A stretch of DNA of 25,825 nucleotides from Bodo saltans. Taxonomy: Eukaryota; Euglenozoa; Kinetoplastea; Eubodonida; Bodonidae. A program made the position numbers and the translations under genes. The stretch is taken from the NCBI GenBank assembly GCA_001460835.1, contig CYKH01000126.1, positions 6,186-32,010 of the forward strand, read 5' to 3'. The notes under the pieces are model-generated. The model was not told the DNA's origin and searched no databases. It was given only the letters and a program-made list of their open reading frames with translations. Every line of letters begins with the position of its first letter. The first letter of the stretch is position 1. Positions 7,438 through 14,606 of the stretch are shown piece after piece.

Positions 7438-8676
7438 ATGTCAAATGCACTCTTGTCTGTCGTAGAGCGTATTCATGCCTCCCCCTTCAAATACAACTTA
7501 ATTACAACTGGTGCTGGTGGCTCTGCGATCTCAACTCTTATGTCTGTTCCCGGGTGTTCTCGAACACTTATCAACGCGCAAGTGCCGTACGCTTCCAAAA
7601 CAACGCAAGACCTCTTGGATAACTTTCCCAGCAAGTTTGTTTCGTCTGATATCGGCCGTCAATTGGCTCAGCATGCGTTCAGACAAGCTGTGGAGATGGA
7701 CCCCACGACACTGCCGATCAACATTGTTGGGATCGGCGCTACGGCAGCGCTTCAAACATCGACAGTGCGCCGTGGTGCTGACGCCGTTTTCATTACTGCC
7801 TGGGGGAAGCACTTCGTCAATAGTTATGCAGTAGAGATGTCGAAGGAACTTTCTCGATTACAACAAGAAGAAATCGTCGGCCAGCTAATCGTTCGTGCAA
7901 TGGCTGAGAGTGCATCTGTCGACTGCCAGGATCTCAAGAGCCAATTGGACGCTGCGCAATTGCAAACTCCTGTTCAGTTGAATGCAACATCAGACATCCC
8001 GAGTCCCATCAACGCGGTTCTGAGTGGCCAAATTCAATGTGCCCTTTTCAACCGCCACGGTGATGTCAGGGTCAATATTTATCCCTTCACTAAAGAAGAC
8101 CATGACTACAACGCAAACATTTACCTCCTGTATCCGGGATCTTTCAAGCCCCTGCACTGGGGTCACACTGAGCTAGCAAGAGTCGCCGGTCAAGTGATGC
8201 AACGCTACCACCCAGAAAAGAAGAATGTTGTCATTACATACGAAATCAGTGCATCCATTGTCGGCAAGAAAGACGTTTGTGAAGAAGATTTTATCGAGCG
8301 AATTTCCCAATTTACTACTCAAGGAAGACGCGTTGCCATCACTGCTGCAAAGTTGTTTGTTGAGAAGGCAGAGATGTTCCCTAATCACGGTCTTGTGGTC
8401 GGCATCGATACAGCACGGAGAGTCCTTGACAAGCAGTACTACAATAACGACGATTCCAAAATGATCGCAGCTATGAAAGCAATCGATAATTTTGGTTGCT
8501 ACTTCGTCGTTGGCGGCCGTAAGCGGGACGATGGATGGGACGACTTGGATGACCTCACTGTTCCCCCAGAATTGAAGCATATGTTCAAGGGGATTAATCG
8601 TGCTGATTTCCGAGTGGACATCAGCTCCACCGAGATTCGCGCTCGACGCATGAGTACAGATCACATCGCTGACTAA
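7438..8676 (+). CDS. CinA-like domain fused to NMNAT-like nucleotidylyltransferase
   Basis: This 412-residue protein joins two enzyme folds. The N-terminal part (about 1-165) resembles the CinA C-terminal / PncC family, whose bacterial members deamidate NMN: ITTGAGGSAISTLMSVPGCS corresponds to the CTGG...DVPGSS block, and VPYASKTTQDLL to the following segment. The C-terminal part (about 225-410) is a HIGH-type nucleotidylyltransferase: YPGSFKPLHWGH at 232-243 carries the HxGH pair H240 and H243, and ISSTEIR at 395-401 is the second nucleotide-binding motif typical of NMNAT and related enzymes. A similar fusion exists in plants, as I recall. The usual serine of the CinA-like active site appears to be replaced (TTGAGG), so the first domain may be regulatory or have altered chemistry. 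A role in NAD synthesis or pyridine-nucleotide repair is an inference. Confidence 0.8.
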   Translation: MSNALLSVVERIHASPFKYNLITTGAGGSAISTLMSVPGCSRTLINAQVPYASKTTQDLLDNFPSKFVSSDIGRQLAQHAFRQAVEMDPTTLPINIVGIGATAALQTSTVRRGADAVFITAWGKHFVNSYAVEMSKELSRLQQEEIVGQLIVRAMAESASVDCQDLKSQLDAAQLQTPVQLNATSDIPSPINAVLSGQIQCALFNRHGDVRVNIYPFTKEDHDYNANIYLLYPGSFKPLHWGHTELARVAGQVMQRYHPEKKNVVITYEISASIVGKKDVCEEDFIERISQFTTQGRRVAITAAKLFVEKAEMFPNHGLVVGIDTARRVLDKQYYNNDDSKMIAAMKAIDNFGCYFVVGGRKRDDGWDDLDDLTVPPELKHMFKGINRADFRVDISSTEIRARRMSTDHIAD

Positions 8677-8760
8677 CTGTGAGGTCGTGAACACCCAAAT
8701 TGCACTCATATTCGCTGCACTCTTTATTGTGCTCGCAGCCTTTCTCCATACTTTGAAATC

Positions 8761-8877
8761 GTTTTTTTCGTCTGCACTCACACCTTCAATTCTTATTTCA
8801 CATATTCGCTTGTTGAATTTTATTTACATTGCACGTAAAGACGGGAGTTTTCTTCCACAAACAAAACATCAACACAG
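8761..8877 (+). promoter_or_regulatory. Pyrimidine-rich spacer with splice acceptor for the first DOT1 gene
   Basis: The spacer contains a T-run at 8762-8768, several CTT/TTC clusters and a shorter TTTTCTTCC tract near 8850. Candidate acceptor AGs are at 8839-8840 and 8876-8877. Either puts ATG 8898 first in the mRNA and rules out the in-frame TTG at 8829. Confidence 0.4.
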
Positions 8878-8897
8878 GTCCAACAATAATACCAAGA

Positions 8898-9764
8898 ATG
8901 GTTGCGTCCCCCGCCCGTAGTTCACCGATGAGAGTTGTGTCGTCGCGGAAGCGCCAAATCCGCGAAGGATCAATGCCTAATTCCGGTGTTATCATTCTCA
9001 GCGCACCTGATCGCAAAGAAATTGGAACTGGTAAGACTCATGATCCAATGCGACTGGCCCTCGCTCAAGATGCCAACCTTTCTGATTGCGTTCACTGCAT
9101 AGCGACCATCTGCCAATGCAACTACTTTGAGGACATGCTTGCGAGCACCTTTGCGTCGCTACGGAAGAAGCGAGTGACAGAGATCGCAGGATCGCGTCAT
9201 CTTTGCGCCAAGTCTCTTCTCCCACAGTTTGTCACTCGAATGATTCGCCTCATGAACATTACTGAGAAAGATACCTTCTATGACCTCGGTTGCGGGAACG
9301 GAAGCATTCTCTTCCAAGTCGCGTACATGACTGGTGCCAAGTGTGTTGGGGTGGAGCTGCTCCCTCACAATGCTGAATTGGCTCGAGAGGCATGGAATTC
9401 GATGAAGCCAATCCTGGAGCGTCACTCTGGTCGCAAGATGCCTGAGGTCGAAATTGTTAGCGGTGATCTTTCGCTTGTGATCAACGATCCAGCATTCATC
9501 GCTGATGGCAATAAGGCAGTTATGACATCCAATATGCTGTTCCCAAAATCTCTGACTCACTTCATGTCTGAGCGCTTCAGAGCCATGCCAGTCGGTTCTC
9601 GTATCCTATGCTTTGATGACCTGTACCCTCACTCGCGATCTGTGGCAGCCATCCGCGACCCAGAGGCATTCCAAAAGTTCGACATGATGGACTACATTTG
9701 GCAAGAGATGAGTGTTGAGTGGACTACTGCCGAGGGCAAGTTTTACATTCACACTCGTGTGTAA
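8898..9764 (+). CDS. DOT1: DOT1-family histone H3 lysine methyltransferase (first of tandem pair)
   Basis: DOT1 enzymes methylate a lysine on the globular face of histone H3 (K79 in animals and yeast, K76 in trypanosomes) using S-adenosylmethionine. The 288-residue protein has motif I FYDLGCGNGSILFQVAY (D129-L-G-C-G-N-G) and the acidic post-motif CVGVELLPHNAELAREAW. The downstream SNMLFPKSLTHFMSERF matches the DOT1 N-N-F-x-F block and the helix that follows, and the protein ends in a conserved stretch FDDLYPHSRSV...EWTTAEGKFY. The first 45 residues are basic and serine-rich (SSPMRVVSSRKRQIR), perhaps for nucleosome binding. It is a compact form like kinetoplastid DOT1A and DOT1B. I used ATG 8898 because the upstream frame has only a TTG. 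I cannot say whether it corresponds to DOT1A or DOT1B. Confidence 0.88.
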   Translation: MVASPARSSPMRVVSSRKRQIREGSMPNSGVIILSAPDRKEIGTGKTHDPMRLALAQDANLSDCVHCIATICQCNYFEDMLASTFASLRKKRVTEIAGSRHLCAKSLLPQFVTRMIRLMNITEKDTFYDLGCGNGSILFQVAYMTGAKCVGVELLPHNAELAREAWNSMKPILERHSGRKMPEVEIVSGDLSLVINDPAFIADGNKAVMTSNMLFPKSLTHFMSERFRAMPVGSRILCFDDLYPHSRSVAAIRDPEAFQKFDMMDYIWQEMSVEWTTAEGKFYIHTRV

Positions 9765-9913
9765 GCCACTGTGTAGTAGCATCACACACCACGAATACTT
9801 TTTTTTTCCCCCTTCCACTACATGCACTTTCACTTGATTCCTTAGTTTACATTTCGTTTTACGCGCTGCACTTTCCAGGTGTAGTTAGATCATTAGATCA
9901 ACATTTCTGTACG

Positions 9914-9987
9914 ACCCCCTTGCCCTTATCAGAAGTCTTTCTTCGTCCCAACATCTATGTTTGACTGAACACTGTGAACTTTGACAG
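9914..9987 (+). promoter_or_regulatory. Pyrimidine tract and splice acceptor for the second DOT1 gene
   Basis: A C/T-rich stretch at 9914-9950 precedes candidate acceptors, the nearest being TTGACAG with the AG at 9986-9987, 44 bp before ATG 10032. A second strong pyrimidine tract (about 9799-9818) sits just after the first DOT1 stop codon. Confidence 0.45.
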
Positions 9988-10031
9988 TGCTGGCCGTAAA
10001 TATCTCTTTGAGCAATAATATCAAGGTCATA

Positions 10032-11051
10032 ATGGTAGGAGCCAAGAAGGCTACAACTGTGGTGGAAGTGGCATCCCCTGCTGGGAAGTTATTCTCTCAA
10101 GTGGATGACATGAAAACACCAAAGCGCGGCGCAGCTGTGACGAAGACGTTGACTGTCACATCTCCACATCCGATGATTACACCCTCGAACGACAAGAAAC
10201 GATCAAGAAGACTCCAATCATCCCCAGGGATGTCCGCCTCGCCTCAGAGACCAGGAACAAAACCACATCCTGGTGTTGTGACTTCAGGTACTGGCTCCAC
10301 TCAAGCGCCGTTTCGTGTTTCACTGCGATCTGCACTGAACGCGAGCGACTGCATGCTGTGCGCTGCGGATGAATGCTGCTGCCAGTGGTTTACCGCTCTG
10401 TTGGAAAAGGCGTACGCAGCTATTTCAACAAAGCGAGTGGTGTCTGTTGCAGGAAAACGAGACCTGTGTGCGAAGTCAATTCTTCCGCCGTTCATCAACC
10501 GCATGATCAACATCACGAATATCAAGAAGGGCGAGACGTTTTATGACCTTGGATGTGGCAACGGCAGTGTTCTCTTTCAAATGGCTTACGAAACTGGCTG
10601 CCGATGTGTGGGCGTTGAATTGAGCCCGCACAATGCTGCAGTGGCTCGTGAAGCGTGGGCATACATGAAGCCAATATTGGAGAAGAAAGCTGGGCGTGCC
10701 ATGCCGAGTGTCGAAATTATCACCGGTGATCTCGGGCATTTCATTTCAAGCGAAGATTTTGTTAGGGATCCATGCGTGGTATGGACTGCAAACTTGTTGA
10801 TGCCGAAGTCTTTGACTCATTTCATGTCTGAACGTTTCCGCGCACTTCCGGTGGGGTCCCGTATTCTCGCTTTTGACGACTTGTACCCCCATTCTCGATC
10901 AGTTGCGATGATTCGCGATCCTGAAGCGTTTGAAAAGTTCGAAATGGTTGACTATGTTTGGCAGGAAATGAGTGTTGAATGGACCGCTGCCGAGGGCAAG
11001 TTTTATTTTTATCGCAGGAAGGAAGCCTCAAAGCGCCAGCCATCCCCGTGA
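10032..11051 (+). CDS. DOT1: DOT1-family histone H3 lysine methyltransferase (second of tandem pair)
   Basis: This 339-residue protein is a close paralogue of the preceding gene. It has the same motif I (FYDLGCGNGSVLFQMAY, D172 onward), CVGVELSPHNAAVAREAW, ANLLMPKSLTHFMSERF and a nearly identical C-terminal block; over the last 69 aligned residues only about ten differ. The two differ in the N-terminus: this one has about 90 residues before the core, rich in K, R, S, T and P (for example KKRSRRLQSSPGMSASPQR), and so could contact DNA or nucleosomes differently. The segment after the basic region is cysteine-rich (SDCMLCAADECCCQW), where the first copy has SDCVHCIATICQCNYF. ATG 10032 is used because the longer frame begins at a non-ATG codon upstream of the acceptor AG. 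In T. brucei, DOT1A gives mono/di- and DOT1B trimethylation; which copy does which here is unknown. Confidence 0.88.
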   Translation: MVGAKKATTVVEVASPAGKLFSQVDDMKTPKRGAAVTKTLTVTSPHPMITPSNDKKRSRRLQSSPGMSASPQRPGTKPHPGVVTSGTGSTQAPFRVSLRSALNASDCMLCAADECCCQWFTALLEKAYAAISTKRVVSVAGKRDLCAKSILPPFINRMINITNIKKGETFYDLGCGNGSVLFQMAYETGCRCVGVELSPHNAAVAREAWAYMKPILEKKAGRAMPSVEIITGDLGHFISSEDFVRDPCVVWTANLLMPKSLTHFMSERFRALPVGSRILAFDDLYPHSRSVAMIRDPEAFEKFEMVDYVWQEMSVEWTAAEGKFYFYRRKEASKRQPSP

Positions 11052-11188
11052 AATGAATTATTGAGCCAACAAACGAGCGAGAGCACTACAACTTAGATCA
11101 CTTTTGCGCCTACATGCACACACACAAACGTAGAGATGATGTGGAAGTCCGTTGTCACTGCAAACGACCGTTTTTCTAGCTTCGACTC

Positions 11189-11219
11189 ATTTTTCTCATG
11201 TTCTTCTTTCATTTTCTAG
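11189..11219 (+). promoter_or_regulatory. Polypyrimidine tract and trans-splice acceptor for the IPI3-like gene
   Basis: This is one of the clearest tracts in the window: repeated TTTTCTC and TTCTTC blocks end in ATTTTCTAG with the AG at 11218-11219, only 3 bp before ATG 11223. The predicted 5' UTR beyond the spliced leader is therefore almost nil, unless an upstream AG (for example in TTTTTCTAG, 11178-11179) is used. Confidence 0.6.
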
Positions 11220-11222
11220 AAA

Positions 11223-12626
11223 ATGTTGTTCGTTTCATCCCAGAGCCCTGAGGGGAAAACAGTGCTCATGGATACTGAAACTGGTTCTGTGCACCGGATG
11301 TACAAGTCAGATCCGAGCAGCTTCATCCATGCCCCAACCTTCAACCCGCTTCAAAATGCACTGATGCTACCCCAGGACAAGGCCTGCCTCTTCACATACT
11401 CTCCCACCATGCAACAGCCGCTTCAAAAGTCGTTCTCAACGGAGAGGATTTCAGCATCTTGCGTGTCCCCATGCGGAACAATTCTTGTCGCTGGCAGCTC
11501 CGAGACTGGGTGTATGTACGTGTGGAATGTAGTGACTGGAGAATTGTTGAGACTTGTAAAGGCGCATCTTCGTCAAGTAACGTGCTTGTCCTTCGCTTCA
11601 GATGGGTCAACATTCGCCTCAGCGTCACTTGACAGCACTTGCCGTGTGTGGTCCGTTGGGAGTCTTGTTTCGTCCACAACAGCTTCCAGCATCAGCGACG
11701 TGACGTTTACCGCCCACACATTAGGCGTGACAGCGTGCGCCTTCTTGCATTTCTCACCTGTCGTTGCAACCGCATCTGCAGACCGTAGCATCAAAATGTT
11801 TGATAGTCGCACCGGGGTACAAATGTTGTCGGTGACGGTTGATTATCCACTGACCACTCTGGCAGTATCACCGGACGATGCAACGCTCGCTGTCGGTGGG
11901 CAGCAGGGTTATCTCTACTTCGTGGCGCTTACTCCAAATCGGGAAGAAGAATCGATCAATGCATCTAACACGTCCAACGTGAGAGCTCTTTCGTATCCAA
12001 TCTCAAGAGATGCCTCGTGGACCCCTGACATCCGCCGGCGGCCACCAGTTGAAGGTGGCCACGCAAAAAACATTGTGTTCTTGGGATTTCCTGACGCTCC
12101 CCATCAGAGAGAGGTCATCGTAGGCAGTGAGAACGGTGTCATCCTATTGTGGAACATCGACTCTCTTCGTGTCGTTCGCCAAATTGCATCCATCAAGAAA
12201 GGAATTTGCAACGTCGCGATTGCAAATGGTGCTGTGGGATACCGACTAAACCGTGCCGTGGCAAAGCTACCCATCCTCTCGAAGTATCCCGTGGACACCC
12301 TGACGGGGGTGGGTTACCACATCCCCATTGTGTCTCAAGCAAATGAGGAAGCCTCCTCGACTGCTGCAGATCCATCTTCGATTCTGAATGAAAACGCAAA
12401 GTACAACAAAGCCAAGCAAAAGCGCCAGCGTGAGGAACGAGAAAGGCAAGCAGCAGCAGCTGTCGCGAAAGGACAAGAAGAAATTGAAGCGGCCCGTCGA
12501 CACGCCGCTGCCGTTGAGCAGCTTAAGTCGAAGACGCGGTCATTGGAAGAAATGGCGGATAAATTGCGGGAAAAGCTGCAAGCCCTTGAGTCGCGGAAGC
12601 AATCTAAGAACTCTTCGAAACGCTAA
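11223..12626 (+). CDS. WDR18/IPI3-like WD40 protein (Rix1 complex, ribosome biogenesis)
   Basis: The 467-residue protein is a WD40 propeller (about 1-345) followed by a charged coiled coil (about 375-467). Repeats end in MYVWNVVTGELLRLVKAH, CRVWSVGS, IKMFDSRTG and ILLWNIDS. The phrase YVWNVVTGELLR...AHLRQVTCLSFASDGS closely resembles WDR18/IPI3, in which the third repeat reads YVWDLxTGELL, and family members also end in a short helical segment like the one here (LEEMADKLREKLQALE). IPI3 works with IPI1/Rix1 and Midasin in late nucleolar and nucleoplasmic maturation of the large ribosomal subunit. An alanine- and glutamate-rich stretch (about 405-435) precedes the final helix. WD40 identity is certain. 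The IPI3 call is moderate, since generic WD40 proteins can mimic these motifs. Confidence 0.65.
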   Translation: MLFVSSQSPEGKTVLMDTETGSVHRMYKSDPSSFIHAPTFNPLQNALMLPQDKACLFTYSPTMQQPLQKSFSTERISASCVSPCGTILVAGSSETGCMYVWNVVTGELLRLVKAHLRQVTCLSFASDGSTFASASLDSTCRVWSVGSLVSSTTASSISDVTFTAHTLGVTACAFLHFSPVVATASADRSIKMFDSRTGVQMLSVTVDYPLTTLAVSPDDATLAVGGQQGYLYFVALTPNREEESINASNTSNVRALSYPISRDASWTPDIRRRPPVEGGHAKNIVFLGFPDAPHQREVIVGSENGVILLWNIDSLRVVRQIASIKKGICNVAIANGAVGYRLNRAVAKLPILSKYPVDTLTGVGYHIPIVSQANEEASSTAADPSSILNENAKYNKAKQKRQREERERQAAAAVAKGQEEIEAARRHAAAVEQLKSKTRSLEEMADKLREKLQALESRKQSKNSSKR

Positions 12627-12700
12627 TACGTTCAATCATACTTTGCTAGAATATTACATCAAACGGAAAACTAGCGATGCACTTCGACTTGAAAATTGTG

Positions 12701-12743
12701 TTGTTTTGTTTGTTTGTCCGATTTTGGATTTTATGTAACCTAG
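12701..12743 (+). promoter_or_regulatory. T-rich tract and splice acceptor for the VPS9-domain gene
   Basis: A TTGTTTTGTTTGTTTG tract is followed by TAACCTAG with the AG at 12742-12743, 39 bp before ATG 12783. Another AG lies at 12772-12773. Confidence 0.5.
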
Positions 12744-12782
12744 AGGTGCTGGCTCTATTTAACGATTGAGTCAGCTTTTGAA

Positions 12783-14447
12783 ATGAGTCGACTGATGCCG
12801 CCTCCAACATGCATAGAGCAAGAATTCGAGCATTACGTTCTTCTCAGAGAGCTGATACAATATATGACACCTTTATTTGTTGTGTCCACGCACAGTGCGT
12901 GCGACACGAATCAATTTTTCGTTGCCGTGCCACCTGATCGAATGGTAGAAGATTTTGTTGTTCCTGGGACGAGCGGGCTTGGTAAACGCCTTTTCCAAGC
13001 TGTGGTTCGTTCTCACATTTTCAGTGGCGCAGAGGAGAGTCATCTCACTTCATTCGGCGGTCACTCTGCCAGTGTGTCGTTCGCCGAGCTTTATGAGCAT
13101 GAAGACTCTTCCACACCAAAGGCCTGTCCGTACTCAGTCCTCACCGTCTCTTCCTCTTCAGGGGTTTCGCATTCAGCTACAGTGATCAGAGCTGTTCGTT
13201 TATCAACAAACCCTTCCTTCACTTTCCTTTTCACAGACCTTTCGATGCACCACGTCATGCCCATGTCAAGGCGCACCGTTGCCTCTATGCGATCCTTTGG
13301 TGTATCGGGAACTCAGCCTCTGTGGCAACGTGTTCCTTGCAGTGCCATGCGTCCAATTCGAGCTCGAACCAATGAGCTTGGGGAGAAACGTAAAGATCTC
13401 CAAAATCTTTCACCTAAAATCTCCATCGATAAGCTCCTAGCATACTTTAAGTCCGATGAACAATCGTTTCGCCAGTTCGTCGTCGACTTTGCTATGGAAA
13501 AGGGGGAAGAGATTCTCCTTCGAAGAACATCGGCAGCAACTCCAGGCGGATCAACGCCTCAGTCTCCTCAGTCTCCTTCTTCTCAGTCTTCTGTTGCAAC
13601 CCCTTCGAAAGCAAGCAAGCATGACGAAGATGCAGCTGTTGTTCAGGGTGTACTTCAAAAGTCAATGGACAAAGCAATGATGTTCATCGACACCGAGGTG
13701 GGGATCTTCAGATCTTCGTACATTGTCGTAAAGGGTTACGAAGACTTCGCTATCGCAAAAATGCTCCAAATTGTTGATACAGCGGCGGAGCTTGCCATTG
13801 GCGATGAGGGTGAGCAGGCCGATGACGACATCGACGACTGCGACATAGCAGTCATATCACAACCTGCGAGAAGAAATAGCTGTGAGAGCGTACTGAACGG
13901 CTGGTCTGAAGAGGATGAAGAGCAACTTGGTGTTGCGTTCCACACACTTGTGACATCGGGGCTAAGCACCAAGATGATCACGCACTGGGAAGAGATAAAT
14001 TACAATGAGGACTTCGCATTCTGTCATGCTTGTGGTGTTCTCCGGCGACGGGAAGGTAGGCTCGAAGAGCTCCGAAGTTGTTTTCCGGATCTACTCCCTG
14101 AGTATTGTGATCAAATCGTTGTTCTTATCAGACTCCTTGATGACCATACGCTTTCAGTATTTTCGTACATGCGGATTATGGAGACTACAATTGCAGTTGC
14201 AGTCGATTTGGTTGCACAATCATCATCCAATAACGTCGAAGTTACCGCTGATATTTGCATTCCGCTGATTGTGTACTTGCTGGTTGTAACCGGACCAAAG
14301 TGCCTTCCCTCAAGAATCAAGTACATTTTAGAGTGCTGCACTCCAGTCTTGGAAATGTCAGCCTTGGGCTACGCTCTTACAACCTTCGAAGCTGCATGCG
14401 TTCAGTTGCTTGAGGAGTACCGTTTGCATGTCACTATGCAAGAATAA
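12783..14447 (+). CDS. VPS9-domain protein, probable Rab5-type GEF
   Basis: The C-terminal part (about residues 380-550) looks like a VPS9 domain, the guanine-nucleotide exchange module for Rab5-family GTPases on endosomes. The signs are TADICIPLIVYLLVVTGPKCLPSRIKYI, which parallels ADDFLPTLIYIVLKGNPPRL in Rabex-5, and SALGYALTTFEAA, which parallels DGYYFTNL. The catalytic residues of the family are kept: D490, P494, Y530 and T533. The segment FAMEKGEEILLRRT and the helices after residue 295 could be the preceding helical bundle. A serine/proline/glutamine-rich linker (about 255-280, SPQSPQSPSSQSS) and an acidic stretch (about 340-360) separate it from an N-terminal region of about 200 residues that I do not recognise. 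This would be an endocytic regulator. The VPS9 call was made by eye from motifs. Confidence 0.65.
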   Translation: MSRLMPPPTCIEQEFEHYVLLRELIQYMTPLFVVSTHSACDTNQFFVAVPPDRMVEDFVVPGTSGLGKRLFQAVVRSHIFSGAEESHLTSFGGHSASVSFAELYEHEDSSTPKACPYSVLTVSSSSGVSHSATVIRAVRLSTNPSFTFLFTDLSMHHVMPMSRRTVASMRSFGVSGTQPLWQRVPCSAMRPIRARTNELGEKRKDLQNLSPKISIDKLLAYFKSDEQSFRQFVVDFAMEKGEEILLRRTSAATPGGSTPQSPQSPSSQSSVATPSKASKHDEDAAVVQGVLQKSMDKAMMFIDTEVGIFRSSYIVVKGYEDFAIAKMLQIVDTAAELAIGDEGEQADDDIDDCDIAVISQPARRNSCESVLNGWSEEDEEQLGVAFHTLVTSGLSTKMITHWEEINYNEDFAFCHACGVLRRREGRLEELRSCFPDLLPEYCDQIVVLIRLLDDHTLSVFSYMRIMETTIAVAVDLVAQSSSNNVEVTADICIPLIVYLLVVTGPKCLPSRIKYILECCTPVLEMSALGYALTTFEAACVQLLEEYRLHVTMQE

Positions 14448-14540
14448 CACTACATTCGCCACAACATTTCGAAACGACGCAGGTTTTGATATTCACTCCC
14501 CTACCTGACGTCACATTCTGTTCACTCGTGATTGATCTCA

Positions 14541-14585
14541 TTGATTGTTCTTCTGTGTTGTTTTTGTACGGGTTCTTCTTCCCAG
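14541..14585 (+). promoter_or_regulatory. Polypyrimidine tract and trans-splice acceptor for the EF-hand gene
   Basis: Two pyrimidine blocks, around 14545-14566 and TTCTTCTTCCCAG at 14573-14585, end in an AG at 14584-14585, 21 bp before ATG 14607. It is a strong example of the layout used throughout the window. Confidence 0.6.
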
Positions 14586-14606
14586 ATGTAGTGCTCATTT
14601 CAAACA

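Noticed and set aside
8173-8781. Minus-strand open frame of 202 codons
   Set aside because: Lies opposite the CinA-NMNAT gene, whose conserved motifs fix the real frame; its translation has no motif and the other 15 genes are all on the + strand.
9719-9964. 81-codon + strand frame between the two DOT1 genes
   Set aside because: Overlaps the first DOT1 gene in another frame and runs through pyrimidine tracts; the translation is low complexity.
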